A stretch of 64,000 bases of DNA from Norana najaformis (GCA_964023275.1 OZ029923.1:9302685-9366684), one strand, 5' to 3'; positions 1 through 14,395 are shown, counted from the stretch's first letter. Notes: generated by a model from the letters alone, not told the origin. A program made the numbers and translations.

Positions 1-1017
1 TGCTATGTTTATCGCTTCATGGTTCGGACGGTCTTACGACCAATCGACTCATCAATATATATATAGCGCAGTCTGTGCGATATTATTATAAAAATTAGGC
101 AATATTAGTCGTTTAGTTAAGGTTATAAGTATTCTATTACTGTTTCAGCTTCTATAAAAACGGCGCGAACATCCGAATGTGATAAAAAAATAAAATTAGG
201 TCTATCAGGGGCTTTGTTAATTTAGTAGTTAATTAGTAGCTTCTATCGCTCTTGTGTCTAATACCTGTCTTAACTACGGGCATAGACCTATTTCGAAATT
301 ATGAGATGTACTTTAGCTAATCGTGTAATGTAACGAATTGTAAGCTCCTGTTGAATGTCAATTAAGAACCAGACTATGTGGTTCGTAATGGTCTTTCTCC
401 GAAACCCAAATGCAACGCGTAAGTGGAAACTTCTAGCCATAGATCTAATTGTCACGAATGCGCTTCAGTCGAAGTCTCTCATGAACGCAAAGCTGGTCTT
501 TTAGACTTAATGATATGGTGTCCAGTTCCTAACACAGTGCTTCACTCAACGGAAGAAGATAATTTCCCATGATGAGCCTATGAGACGAGAAGCTTAATTA
601 TAGGCTAGGAAGGCATAAGTGTCCTTAGTTACCTTCTTTAAAGATTCTGGAGCCCGCGGTTCAGCTAAGCACGTGCCTTTCTTAGACCAGAACCTTTTCT
701 GCACCGGTGGAAAATGTCCCTTAGGCTGTTGCCCTGATTTTATGAAGCTGGATTTCAACCATTTTACCCACTCGACTCATACCCCATTTTCCATTTATGT
801 AGCTGGCTCCTACATACCATAATACGTCTTATCTTGCCTTACTTCGCCTTGCCTTATTCTACTTGTAACTTTGCCGTGATTGTCTTACCTTACCGTGCAT
901 TGCCTACCGTTGCCTTACCTTAATCTTACATACTTATCAGCACTTCACCTTTTGCAATCTCTGCGCAGGTCTTTCACTCAAAACTGAAAACACTGCTCTT
1001 CCACTGATCCGATCCTG
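1..1017. other. Left-edge non-coding stretch
   Basis: I see no convincing exon here. It presumably belongs to an upstream intron of the Axin gene whose 3' end lies at 3.1-4.2 kb. From about 830 to 935 there is a degenerate pentanucleotide tract built from CTTAC/CTTGC/CTTAT units, mixed with single substitutions. Confidence 0.5.
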
Positions 1018-1242
1018 ATTCTTCCTCTTCCCTTATCTCACTTCCCGGTTCAACCCAAACACCGTTCACCGTAACCGTCTCGCTGACTGCCTGCCTGCCT
1101 GACTATTGGATCTTGATCTGGAACGGAACACTTCCTGCCTATCGATTTTGTTTTGACTGAGCACCTGCGAATAAGCAGGTTTCCCCGATTTGGCCTTCGT
1201 TGGGCGCTGTAGAAATCTCGACAATACGGTTACGATTACTTT
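1018..1242 (+). repeat. Family B short interspersed repeat, near full length
   Basis: One of at least eleven copies in the window. Recognisable blocks in order are a TCTTCC-rich start, CTGCCTGCCTGACT, GGATCTTGATCTGGAAC, ATCGATTTTGTTTTGACTGA, GAATAAGC, and a terminal GGGCGCTGTAGAAATCTCG followed by a degenerate GATTAC tail. The terminal block plus simple-sequence tail gives the orientation, because SINE and LINE 3' ends usually look like this. No tRNA promoter boxes are obvious, so its class is inferred. Confidence 0.75.
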
Positions 1243-1668
1243 ACCCTGCACTGTCTTTTTCACTTTGCTATACATGACACAAGCAGCAAGCCCACATGAA
1301 AGCCGACAGCGCATATGCGTGTCTTGCGAAGGATGAGCGAATTAATGGTCATTGGATGCACGTGCCCTTCTGTCAACAGCAGCAGCAGCCGTCATGAAAC
1401 ACGAGAATTAAATAGCCAATCTGCATCGCTTGCAGTCACGAAGAAGCACAGACGGACAGAACAGGACAAGGAAGGATCCAGGACGGACAGAGAGCAGAAC
1501 AATAGGCCGTCTAGCTGCTGTGCCAGGAAATTATTCACGTCGACGATAAAAGGAAGTCGTTTGCAACGGTTGGAGGCGATAATCTGCTTTGAAATGCCGA
1601 GAACAAAGTAAAAGGGACTGAGTGAAATTGTGTAATCAAGACTTGGCTTAAACTCCTCCATCACATCA

Positions 1669-1712
1669 GCTGCTGCTGCTGCTGCAGTGGCCACTGCAGC
1701 AGCAGCAGCAGC
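1669..1712. repeat. Perfect 44-bp palindrome of GCT/AGC triplets
   Basis: Two 22-base arms are exact reverse complements with no spacer. Each arm is five triplets plus GCAGTGG/CCACTGC, and the centre is TGGCCA. The palindrome is continued on the right by more CAG and CGG-type triplets. It is probably an inverted triplet microsatellite that can form a hairpin or cruciform. Confidence 0.85.
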
Positions 1713-1914
1713 GGCAGCAGCGGCAGCGCAAGGTCTGACTTTGTAGGTTTACTAATTGAAGATACTGAAATTATTATGAAGAACGGTCTTTCATATCCGT
1801 CGATCAAAGAAGAACTAAAAAGAGCTTATCATCATTAAGCCGACCGAGATCAAAAGCGCCCAACGCAGTTACCGTCATCTAGCGACTACGACAGCAATCG
1901 CGGGATGAATCATG

Positions 1915-1977
1915 TATATATACATATTAAGTGGATATATTATACATTCATATGCTTTATATAATTCATATTAGGCC

Positions 1978-2023
<46 letters not shown>

Positions 2024-2115
2024 CATCGCGTCACATGTCTATGATTCTGTAAGCCTATATATGTCGGTGATCCACATGTTTAATGAATAAATGCATATAT
2101 ATATAATATATATTT
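1915..2115. repeat. TA-rich microsatellite cluster
   Basis: Several interrupted (TA)n runs lie here, including a long one around 1980-2020 and a shorter one near 2095-2115. Replication slippage is the ordinary explanation. No gene signal overlaps it. Confidence 0.8.
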
Positions 2116-3105
2116 ATGGATCTAAACTTCGGATTTCTTTGATGATGTATCTATAGTTGACACCGAGCATGTGTGATATATTTGATCAGTTGGTGTATTG
2201 TAAGCAGAAAGGCATGGATCGATGATATTACACTATTGACAGAAGCCTACAAATCCATTCTTGAACGACTTCAGATCAACTTCAGTCGTGAATGGATCAA
2301 TTTTCGGTCTCCTGCTTAACAAGCAGATTAGGGTTAATTACCCGCAGTGTTAGATCTACATGAGCCAAGAATTAGGAAAATAAATCCCAACTCAATAGGC
2401 GTTTGTCGCCAGATGGAGTGGGCGGCTGTCCCTTTGCAGTTGACTGAAATGTTTGTTTCACATAATCGTCCTTTCTTTCTCCTTTCCAAACATTTACATG
2501 CATATTTATGAAATGCATTCACCGGAAATCGAGCGAGTTATAAAGCGTGCGCATATATGCTGCAAAGAAAGCCAGTCCATAGATTTAACTGCATGGGAAC
2601 CACTGTTCGCATCCATCGCAGTTTGTCCTCGTCTCCCACTAAATATTTAGGATAGGGGACACCCATGATTATGCTCCCCTTCAATGTCTCGCTTTTGTGG
2701 GCGTCGTTGGGATACTTAATGACTTGGTCTTGATGAAAACTTGAGAGACTAAAAAAGGTCATCCAAAAAAGCATATATCCCCTAGATGTGAGAACGAATC
2801 GACGACAATGGCTAGCAGAGATCCACAGGAAATTATAATTGATCAGCAGACTAGAATGTGCGATACATAATACAGATAGGTCTATACTTTAAAGTTCATA
2901 TAAAAAGGCTTCACTAAAAGAGACTACCACATAAGAACCGTAATTAATATATAATAATTATGTAATACATACGAATAATTTCTCATTATTGATTGCGTGT
3001 AAACAGTCTTTCGTATAATTTCTAGTGCAGTGACCAGGAGCATTGAACTTAAACTAAATATCAATAGTTCCTAATGGTGAATAGTTTTTCCGTTACTACG
3101 TATAG

Positions 3106-4155
3106 CGATCAACAAAGTATTCAGCGCGAAGCAACCAAAACCACTGAACCGCGTAGAAAGCCGTTGCCATCAGCAACAATTAACTCCAGTTGCAGCAGCC
3201 AGCTGCCAGCCTCCTCTTCTTCCTTCTCTCCCTCTGCTCCGACAATCATTGTTGGCTATTACTACTGTGACGAACCGATTCCTTATCGTACTACGATATG
3301 CGGAACATCGCAGCCGACCTTAGCGCAGTTCAAGCAACTTCTTACCACAAAGACAGCTACGGGGAAAGACGGACATCTGAGGTGATATATAATTCTTGTG
3401 TCATATTTATCTAGCGCCACTATCTGATAGCACTGCATCAATCGATGGCGCTGAGCAATTGTGTGAAGAACTTGCTCATGGCCACACACAGGGAGTCAGA
3501 GGAGGATCAAACCCGCACTCCGTGCTAAAGGTGAGCGCTCAAACAAGTCGGCCACCGTGTCACACAGTATGCCCGGACATACGTACATATATACATATAC
3601 ATATGCACACATACGTACACACATAAAAGGAGTGGCCGCTTGGTTTGTTACTTCGACGCCGGTAGGTGCAGTGAAGATAATAACACAAAAGCGAGCCGGG
3701 TTAGTAATTCGATGAGTATTACTTCGGCACCTTTGCATTTACATTTACGCATTTGCGTTGTATTTAGTTATATAACTGGCGCTATATAAATCTTCTTATA
3801 ATAATAATAAGAGTACTACTAATAATAGTAACAGTAATAATAATATAATAATTTCAGTTGTAATCCTGAGTTATCATATGTAGGCCTACCTCGGGTAAAA
3901 CAATGCTAGCAATACCAACACATTCATCGAGACAGAAGTTCACCACCGCGGCTGATCTCCTGCTTATTGGATGCTGTCAGTCAGAAGTTATTGAAGATAA
4001 ATATTACGTGTATTTGCAGGTACTTCTTTAAGAAAGCCAGCAACGAATTCGAAGGCGGTGTCGTCCGAGAAGAGATCAGCGACGACAATGCTATCCTGCC
4101 TCTCTGGGAGGGCAAGATTGTCTGCAAGATCGAGCAATCGTCCTGGGCGCAGTGA
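3106..4155 (+). CDS. axin: Axin, last two coding exons with the DIX domain (5' partial)
   Basis: Axin is the scaffold of the beta-catenin destruction complex in Wnt signalling, and its C-terminal DIX domain forms head-to-tail polymers with itself and Dishevelled. The penultimate exon ends at 3381 (donor GTGATA) and encodes a Ser-rich linker and then the first half of DIX, including the motif EPIPYRT followed by the LAQFKQLLT helix. The last exon begins at 4020 after TATTTGCAG, and the AG/G split codon keeps frame. It encodes YFFKK, EFEGGVV and AILPLWEGKIV, which match the second half of the domain. The stop is at 4153-4155. The penultimate exon start is uncertain: 3106 has a pyrimidine-rich acceptor, and 3068 is also open. 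Human Axin ends soon after the matching IIGKVE; here a few extra residues (about QSSWAQ) follow. RGS and GSK3-binding exons lie outside the window. Confidence 0.9.
3398..3565 (-). repeat. Family D tRNA-derived SINE copy in the last Axin intron
   Basis: On the minus strand the copy starts with a tRNA-like head: an A-box-like GTGGCCGACTTGTTTGAGCG and a B-box-like GGTTTGATCC. The body contains GAGCAAGTTCTTCACACAAT and CAGCGCCATCGATTGATG, and the copy ends in GGCGCTAGATAAATA. Two better-preserved relatives lie at 25885-26075 and 45168-45355. It sits wholly inside the intron between the two Axin exons. Confidence 0.75.
3760..3855 (+). repeat. SINE/LINE-type 3' tail with ATA microsatellite
   Basis: The block GGCGCTATATAAATC is followed by TTCTTATAATAATAATAAG and further AATAATA repeats. 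This resembles the 3' end of many non-LTR elements and matches the tails at 4380, 18180 and 27484. The 5' body of this element was not delimited. Confidence 0.55.
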
Positions 4156-4225
4156 ATCTCATTGAAAAATGAGCAGGATCGAGGCCATACAGTCGCTATA
4201 TAAAACCGTGTACATTTACATTCCA
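4156..4225 (+). repeat. Truncated family A repeat abutting the Axin stop codon
   Basis: The segment ATTGAAAAATGAGCAGG, then TCGAGGCCATACAGTCGC, then AACCGTGTACATTTACATT matches the right half of family A. The match begins within a few bases of the Axin stop codon, so the 3' UTR starts with repeat-derived DNA. The left half of the family (hairpin and ATTCAAACGGG block) is missing. Confidence 0.8.
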
Positions 4226-4379
4226 AGCTCTGCAGATAACTCAGAAGCTGGCAATTGATGTATGTGTAATATTACTGTAGGAATGGACTGCAGACTATGG
4301 ACTAACTACCAATGCGATTGTAGGGAAAAGTTTACAAAGAGAATGATTTAAAGATTATCTTTTCGGCCTCTGTCGTGCT

Positions 4380-4412
4380 GTGGCGCTAAATAAATCGTCT
4401 TATTATTGATTT
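4380..4412 (+). repeat. GGCGCTAAATAAATC 3' tail, possible Axin polyadenylation region
   Basis: This is another element tail of the GCGCTA(T)AAATC type. It contains AATAAA at 4389-4394, about 235 bases after the Axin stop, which could serve as a poly(A) signal. The use of this site is inferred only from position. Confidence 0.4.
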
Positions 4413-4493
4413 GTGCTTTTGTGATGCATAGGCCTGTCCTGAACTGAAGAGAATTTCGACTGAATTAAAGTCCGTCATAAACTATCAAAGGTT

Positions 4494-4735
4494 TTAACTG
4501 TAATTAAACTTTGCCAATCAATCAACAGTTAAGCTGTAATTAAACTCTGCTATATCAATAGAAGTTTCATACATACTAATTAATATCTGCTACACTATAA
4601 CAAGTCATAAACTGTATTTAAACTCTGCTATATCATTTGAAGTTACATACATACTAATTAATATCTGCTACACTATAACAAGTCAAAAAGTGTATTTAAA
4701 CTCTGCTGATCTATCAACACATGTAAGCTTACCTA
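4494..4735. repeat. Diverged tandem repeat with a unit of about 88 bp
   Basis: The blocks TTAAACTCTGCTATATCA, CATACATACTAATTAATATC and TGCTACACTATAACAAGTCA recur in the same order. Two nearly complete units and partial flanking units can be followed. It lies between the Axin 3' end and the converging TRIM gene. Confidence 0.8.
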
Positions 4736-4749
4736 TTACACCATGTAGT

Positions 4750-5192
4750 TAAACTCTAAAACAACCAGATGCTATTTGCAGTGAACAATACGTCGGCTTA
4801 TGTTCTATACGGAAGCGTAACTTTTTTGCTAGGGATCAAAACTCAATATACTTTAAACAATATTTTTACAAGACCTGCCTATCTAATAGGCAAATCAATG
4901 ATCACATTAAGCATAACAAAACACTGAAAAACACTTTCATTTGCAAATTATTAAACCTACGTAGTAGCATACTAAAAGGCGCACTGCTCCAATTCTCAAG
5001 CAATTCTCTACACAATAATACACACTTTACTCAAAAGGTTCTACAGCGTAACTATGTATGCAAAATGCTAAATAAAACACTATCCAGACTAAAAACCATC
5101 GCAAAGGTGTACATAATATACTGATAATTCTGAGGGTGGTTTTTCCTGTCTGCTAACCACAATCCCACACCTTCACCTTTGATTGCCATTCG
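4750..5192. other. Intergenic stretch with no recognised feature
   Basis: AT-rich DNA lies between the Axin 3' side and the TRIM stop codon, and it probably includes the TRIM 3' UTR. I see no exon and no clear poly(A) signal on the minus strand. Confidence 0.4.
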
Positions 5193-7588
5193 TCAATAAC
5201 GTTGCTGAGTTTTGTTTCTCTTGCTCATCGTACCATCATCTTTTCTTGTGTTTTTAAAGATTTGTTTGTATTCCTTGTGACATGCCTTCTTGTATTTCAG
5301 TTTAGATTTCTTTTCTGATTCCCGTTCATGTTTCACCTCAGATTTCTTCCTTCTGCCACTGGGTAACTCTGTGAATCCGAAGTCAACTGTTTTACCTCTA
5401 CTTGCCTGTCTGTAATCAGAATGAGTTACAACTCGCCAACCATCGTCTTCATCAAGAAATTCTTTTTCATTGTAATCGTCATCGTCAGTCTCAGTTTGTG
5501 GTTTTTCGTCTATCGTGTCTTCCCTTTGGCAGTTGTCTTCTGGCAACAAGTTCTCACCAGCCATCAGTTCAATCAAACCTTTTGTCACTGCCACTTGAGC
5601 CTGTGATCCAATGATCGTAACAGTTCTCTTGCTTCTTTCAAACGCTATCAATTGTGTTTTATCTGGTGTAACCGAACCTGTAACGACAGCAGCTAAATTA
5701 TCGACATCAATCCCTTCAGGCACCTTGTATTTCTCCACCGTAAAATCAGCCATCAAGGTGTAAATGCTAATAACAAAAAGACTTTCATCAATCTCAGATT
5801 TTTGCTCAAATCCAAATGGAAAATCTTGCCATTCTTGAGTCCCTCTAGAACCCTCAAACACTTCTTTGAGTCTTCCAAATTCTTCACAGAAATTCATTGA
5901 AAGAAAAACGTGAAGACAGTCAGAGGCATCTTCATTTTTGCATGATAAATCTGGAAAAGAAAAACATTAGTTAAGTGATTTTGTATCCAGTGATTATGTC
6001 TTCAGAAATTCCAGGTGAGGGGAAATTCCTGACAAAAATGCTAAATGTACCCATGATTGTGCGCATTAGATATACATACATGCCTGTGTGGGTATGTGTG
6101 GTAAAACTGTTATAAAACTATAAAAATTCAAATTCTATAATTGTTCTGCTAAAATAGTAAAGTTAATGAATAGTCGGAAGCATTTTTACATGTGGCAATT
6201 TTAATGACTCTGTCGGTAATCTGAACTATTCAGCATTTGAACTACAAGCATTCTCTGCCAAGCCTTAAGTGTAGATATTTCAAAGAGGAGCTAAATAAAT
6301 TAATTAACTCAATAAAATGGTAGGGCAATTATGCATTGTTTGCATCACTTAAAGTGAAATAAGTTATTGTATCTCCGTTACTGTCTCTTCTGATGCAAGA
6401 CATTAGAAGCAAATATGTCTAAGATTGGCAAAAAGGTTATTCTTAAAATATTTTCACAAAAAGCAAATATATTTCACACAAGAAATAACCTTCAATTCTG
6501 CCAACAAGATTCTTTTGTTGAATTTCATTCAATGCTCTTGTCTTGAGTGTTATGCTTTTTGGTAAGAATTCCTGAAATGGCGGCTCTTTGAAAGTTTCTT
6601 GAATTTCATCATATCGGTTGTGAAACTGATTAAATGAGCGACAGACGTCGCCAGCTGAGCCAAGAGCAATCATTTCTTCTCCATATATTTTAAAACTATT
6701 TAAAAGGGTCACACATCTGTCATGTTCTTCAGTTTTCATGCATATTTCCTTGAGTTGGCTCGATTTTATGGACTTCAGTTCATCTAGGAGTGCTTCTGTG
6801 TCTCTCTCAATGATTTCCTTTAGATGGTTGCTCCTTCTGAAAATATCCTCTTCCACTGTTTCTATCTGTTTAAGAAAACTGTTCTTCCTTTCCTCCATCT
6901 TCGTCACACTCTCTTGGTATGCAGATAAACAACTTGAAACTCCTTTTATATCAGACTCGATTTGCTTGCGGAAGACCTCGGCTTCTTTGTTGATGTCAGA
7001 ACATCTGTGCATCTGATGTTCTTCAGCGAAGCAGATGAAACATATCACAACATTACAGTCAAGACAAAACATCCTCACCATGTCTTGTGGATGTGAACTG
7101 CAGTAGCTTGTTGCAAACATTTTTGCCAGTGGTTCCACTGCTTGGTCACAACCCAGTTCTACAATGTAATGGGTCTTCATATGTCTCCTGTGCTCCTTGG
7201 TACAGCGAGTGCACAAGTTATGATGACAGTTGGTGCAATACATTGATGCAACTGGAACACCAGCTAATGATGCAGCAATCTCTTCATCCTCAAAGCACAC
7301 ATCACACTTTGTGGCTTCACTTACTGGACCAGACAGCCTCTTGATTTCCATAATTTTCTCTATAAAGAAATTTCTTGGAAACCCCTTAATTCCGTCGCGT
7401 GGTAGTTTTGTTTCTTTTCTGCACAGTGGACAAGACATGCTCCTCCGTTTATTGCTTGCGCTATGCACTTGCAGGCATTTTAAACAGAAGGAATGCAGAC
7501 ATGGCAATTGTCTTGGATCATTGTAGGTGCCACAACAAATGCTACACTCTGTCAGATCCTCTAGCTTTTGCAGGACAGCTGTAGCCAT
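5193..7588 (-). CDS. TRIM-type RING/B-box/coiled-coil protein, two coding exons
   Basis: This is a probable E3 ubiquitin ligase. Exon 1 (7588-6490) encodes a C3HC4 RING near residues 15-60 (CSICCGTYNDPRQLPCLHSF and a closing CPLC), a first B-box with CDVC and CTNCHHNLC, a second B-box with CSSHP and CLDCNVVICFIC, then a Lys/Glu-rich coiled coil. The donor GTTATT is in phase 1. Exon 2 (5950-5193) follows TTTTCCAG and rejoins in frame to give about 618 residues. Its product is not PRY-SPRY, NHL, FN3 or filamin: it has a short possibly globular segment (KYKVPEGIDVDNL, TVTIIGSQAQVAV), an acidic run and a Lys/Arg-rich end. The start at 7588 gives MATAVLQKLEDL just before the RING. An upstream ATG at 7639 abuts a repeat. 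Substrate unknown. Confidence 0.85.
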
Positions 7589-7639
7589 TTTGTTGAAACA
7601 AAACTTTCTGAAATGTTCTAACAGAATTGTAATTTGCAA

Positions 7640-7710
7640 CTTCTATAGTGCCGTTGTCTAATGCAAAAGGGATCAACCGATGGCGCACCAAAATCAAACA
7701 GCAGTCAGGT
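7640..7710 (-). repeat. Family C repeat fragment upstream of the TRIM gene
   Basis: The plus strand reads AACTTCTATAGTGCCGTTG, TCTAATGC, then GATCAACCGATGGCGCACC. Relatives lie at 44330-44425 and 50585-50645, and longer members at 24305 and 63085. It falls in the TRIM 5' leader or promoter region. Confidence 0.65.
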
Positions 7711-8555
7711 CAATTCTCAGAAATCAATCAGCTAAAGCATAGGAAACTTTGTTATGCATGCTGACCCAGTTCCTGTTAACAACGAATGTCGATGAAAGCT
7801 TATTTACACACGCGTAGTCAAAACTAATCCGATAAACAGGTACTGTCACACCATAAGGAACCAATGGCTGATTTTACTTAAAATAATTCTTGGGCCGATT
7901 AGCTGCACATCAAATATCTGCCCTTTAGGTCATAAAATAAAATCAGATCACTTTTCCGATCATTTGAAAATATCACCACAACGTTTGGTTTCGACCTCGT
8001 TTCCGAGTTCATTCCCTATTCGGATGCATCAGGTAAAAGCTTTTACACGTAGTTCATACGCCGTTTACTCTAGCACGCAAGGAAGTAAGCAAGTGGCTCT
8101 CGATTGTATGTGGCAATGGCATTTACCATGCGTAAGATTGAATGTGGTTTTAACTGGCGAATTTCTGCAGTTTAATACTTTGTAGCCGGAGCTCTATAAA
8201 GCGAGTAGCAAACCTTTGTGCAATCTGTTTCGGTAAGGCGTTCAGATATTTAGCACAGCATACATTTTAATAGGAAATGTTATTTTGATCGACTTGTGGT
8301 CTCGGTGATACATCGGTCGTCTTGAAGCGATTATTTGCTAAAATGGAAAAACCTTGCCTGCTCTTCATTGTAGATCAATCGTCTGATGCACGGTACTTAT
8401 AAACATTAGGCCTGATTAAGTCAGTCTGCCTTGTTTGATGGACAAATTTTAATTTTGTTAAACATCATTTTCTGAATCGTGCTCACACTGGCTTCGAAGT
8501 TTAATAGTTCAGCTCTTCAATGTCTCTGTTCGCAATTAGTTTTGCTGTTCGTCTG
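7711..8555. other. Intergenic stretch with no recognised feature
   Basis: This lies between the TRIM start and the SLC10 stop codon. No open frame here has recognisable similarity. It should contain the TRIM promoter on its left and the SLC10 3' UTR on its right. Confidence 0.4.
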
Positions 8556-11826
<3,271 letters not shown>

Positions 11827-12140
11827 AGAATTCTGACTACTTCAATGCAAACGTTAGAAAACCTTATGCGAATGTTTCTTTACTTGACGCATACCGTCTG
11901 ATTGATGTTATTAGTTCCTTGGCTGTCACATTTAAATAATTCTTCTCAGTGATATATCAGAAAATTAAAGCAGGACGAAGACACGACTATTCTGCTCCTG
12001 CGTTCCTATACGCGCGTGGTCACAGATGGACGGACCACCTGTTGCCATTCTTCATTGACAGGCCGAGAGGTAGCCATCTACACTCGATACACCTACGATT
12101 CTACCCTCAGTCGATGGACATATGGCGTGTTAACAAATGC
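11827..12140. other. Upstream region of the SLC10 gene
   Basis: No exon was found. This is the likely promoter and 5' leader region of the minus-strand SLC10 gene. I see no decisive core promoter element. Confidence 0.35.
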
Positions 12141-12141
12141 A

Positions 12142-12220
<79 letters not shown>
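12142..12220. repeat. (TTAC)n tetranucleotide microsatellite
   Basis: About 20 uninterrupted copies of TTAC. It creates a spurious reading frame of repeated LLTY residues, which I do not treat as a gene. Confidence 0.95.
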
Positions 12221-12222
<2 letters not shown>

Positions 12223-13608
12223 CGTGGTTCCCTCCGCAGTCAGCAGCATGTGTTCAATAGGAACTGCAAGAGTTGTATTTTTAAGATAAGTGCAGAAGTG
12301 GCGCACCTCTTTGCTATAAGCCAACAAATTAAGATTGCTTACTTTGTTTAGCCGCAGCCAGTGATCTCAAGTCTGCTCAGGCCTCTAGACCTTATACCTG
12401 TAAGCTCAATGTGTGTATAATTATCAGAGTGCACTAAATCAAAGAGCCTTATAAGTACCTCAGAAAAACGCTGCGTACGTGGCTATCTAACTGATCTCTA
12501 CAAGTGGGTTTTAAAGGAGCAGAAATGTCTGCTGGGTAGTCAAATGAAACAGCAAGTAGACGCAATCGAAGACTGTCCCAGGAAGACACGAAGAGGCACG
12601 TTTGGCTCGAAGGAAATACGGAAAAGGGTGAGATATGAGGAATGAGGAACCTTCCACTAGTTCTGTGTGGTTCAGTCTGGTCCTTAATTGAAGGTGAATT
12701 TTCCCCAAACAAGTTGCTTCCGAAGCCATTACTTGCTCAATGAGGCCATGAAATTTTAATTTATGCAGTTTTCAGTCACTCTGTAGCGAAATCTTGTTGG
12801 TGAACAGCCGTGACCCTAAATCAGTGACTCTGACAATTATTAGTTGTGTTATCTATAAAATCAATCTCTCTAGGCCTAGTGTAGGCCTACATATATGTAT
12901 GTTAACACATGCGCGCAAACAATATATGTATATATACACCTAATATAGGCCTACAAAAGCTTTTGGAAATGTAAAACTTGGAAATTTGCGGGAATTTCAT
13001 GGTTATAAGTCGATATGTGTTGGGCATAACCGTTCAGAAAACAGTCACCAATCACACTTTAGTTATACACAGTGCTTTCATTTGTAAGTTGTACAAGGGT
13101 AGGATTGAAGCGATTCACTCGTGACGAAAACGGTTGCTTTAATTCTATCATCACTGTTGGCCTATGCGGAGGCCTAATTTTTGAGGTTCGTTATTGGATT
13201 GGCTAGCTCGAAAAGCCCGAGTGAACACGGAAGAAGACTAAAGAAGATTGGAATTTGGAAGTCAGTTGAGTTGGGACAGCTATTGTGCGAATTTCGATCT
13301 GTAATTCGATTTAAAACTATAGTTCGTAGACCTTCTGTAATACAAAAAGCAGTGTTGCTGGTTCTTTACGACGGTAAGGTGCCATTAAGTTTGTTAATTC
13401 CAACCCAGAGAGTCGTGTTCCCTGGGCCCAGAGCGGGCCAACATTGTGCCATTGGTGACAAATGGTGGGTACAATGTGAGCCCAACGAATGTGGCTGTAA
13501 GGGTATATAACTGAAGGAGCGCAGAACTGACCCGATAGGCCTTCATGGCCACATACGCAATTGTTATCCAAACACCCTATCAAACCGCTCCTCTTCTACC
13601 CTCTTATA
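12221..13608. other. Intergenic stretch with no recognised gene
   Basis: No convincing exon. At 13410-13500 there is a low-complexity stretch of alternating GGGCCCA/GGGCCAA and TGTGCC motifs, probably old repeat DNA. The octamer TAGGCCTA or close variants occur several times at 12875-12960. Confidence 0.4.
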
Positions 13609-13825
13609 CGATCGTAAATTCAAGATTTCTACATCTCCCAATGATGGCTAAGTCATGGGAATCAGCTCATTCACAGGCGCTCAGTAAAAACAAAACCGAT
13701 AGGCAAGAGGGTCAGAATCGGTTCCAGGTCAAGATCCTAGTCAATCAGGAAGGCAGTCAGACGACTACGGTGGATGGATTTTGGAATTGAAGCGGCAAGG
13801 TGGACAAGAGGAAGAAGAGCAATCA
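13609..13825 (-). repeat. Family B repeat, diverged copy
   Basis: On the plus strand it begins ATTCAAGATTTCTACA and contains GGCGCTCAGTAAAAACAAAA, CGATAGGCAAGAGGGT, CGGTTCCAGGTCAAGATCC and TACGGTGGATGG, ending AGAGGAAGAAGAG. It faces away from the next copy at 13978, forming an inverted pair. Confidence 0.8.
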
Positions 13826-13977
13826 CTTCCTCCTTCAAAATCCGTAACCGTTCAATAACTCACACCGACGACAATTCGGAATGATGTCTCTCTTCAACCC
13901 TGGCTGTTCTGAGATTTCTTTCCTTATTGTTTAAGTTCAAATTCAAGATAAATCTTCTTACAGTCTTTCCTCAATTC

Positions 13978-14206
13978 TTCCTCTTGCCTTCATCATCTTC
14001 CCCTTATCCTTCTTGTTGCTCAAATTCCAAACGCAATCCGCCATAGCCGTCTGACTGTCTGCCTGCCTGACTCTTGGATCTTGACCTGGAACCGAACCCT
14101 TCTTGCATATCGATTTTGTTTTGACTGAGCGCCTGTGAATGAGCTGGTTCCCGCGACTTGGTTTTCCCTGGGCGCTGTAGAAATCCCGAGATTACGATTA
14201 CGGTTG
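13978..14206 (+). repeat. Family B repeat, near full length
   Basis: All family blocks are present: TCAAATTCCAAACGCAATCC, CTGCCTGCCTGACTC, GGATCTTGACCTGGAACCG, ATCGATTTTGTTTTGACTGA, GAATGAGCTGGTTCCC, GGGCGCTGTAGAAATCCCG and a GATTACGATTACGGTT tail. Confidence 0.9.
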
Positions 14207-14395
14207 CCTTATATTCCTCATCATCTGCAACACCGAACGCCATTTACCATACAGCTGTCGACTTGGCTTTCTCTAAATCTCTGTATTTCGACTCGAAAAC
14301 CAGAACTGTACCGAACCTGACCCATTCTTTGCCTCGCCTACTGCACCTTGATTGCCCGACCACTAAGCAGTCACTTCCTGCTCTTCAGCAGTGTA

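Larger units (their letters stand above)
1243..3105. other. Non-coding stretch with simple repeats (likely Axin intron)
   Basis: No exon is recognised. It contains a perfect inverted repeat made of GCT/AGC triplets (1669-1712), followed by CAG/CGG-like triplets to about 1725, and several TA-rich tracts between about 1915 and 2115, including an uninterrupted TA run near 1990-2020. Earlier Axin exons (RGS, GSK3- and catenin-binding regions) are not visible, so the intron must extend beyond the window edge. Confidence 0.45.

Noticed and set aside
12016-12351. Frames of repeated LLTY residues
   Set aside because: They are produced by the (TTAC)n microsatellite and have no independent coding signal.
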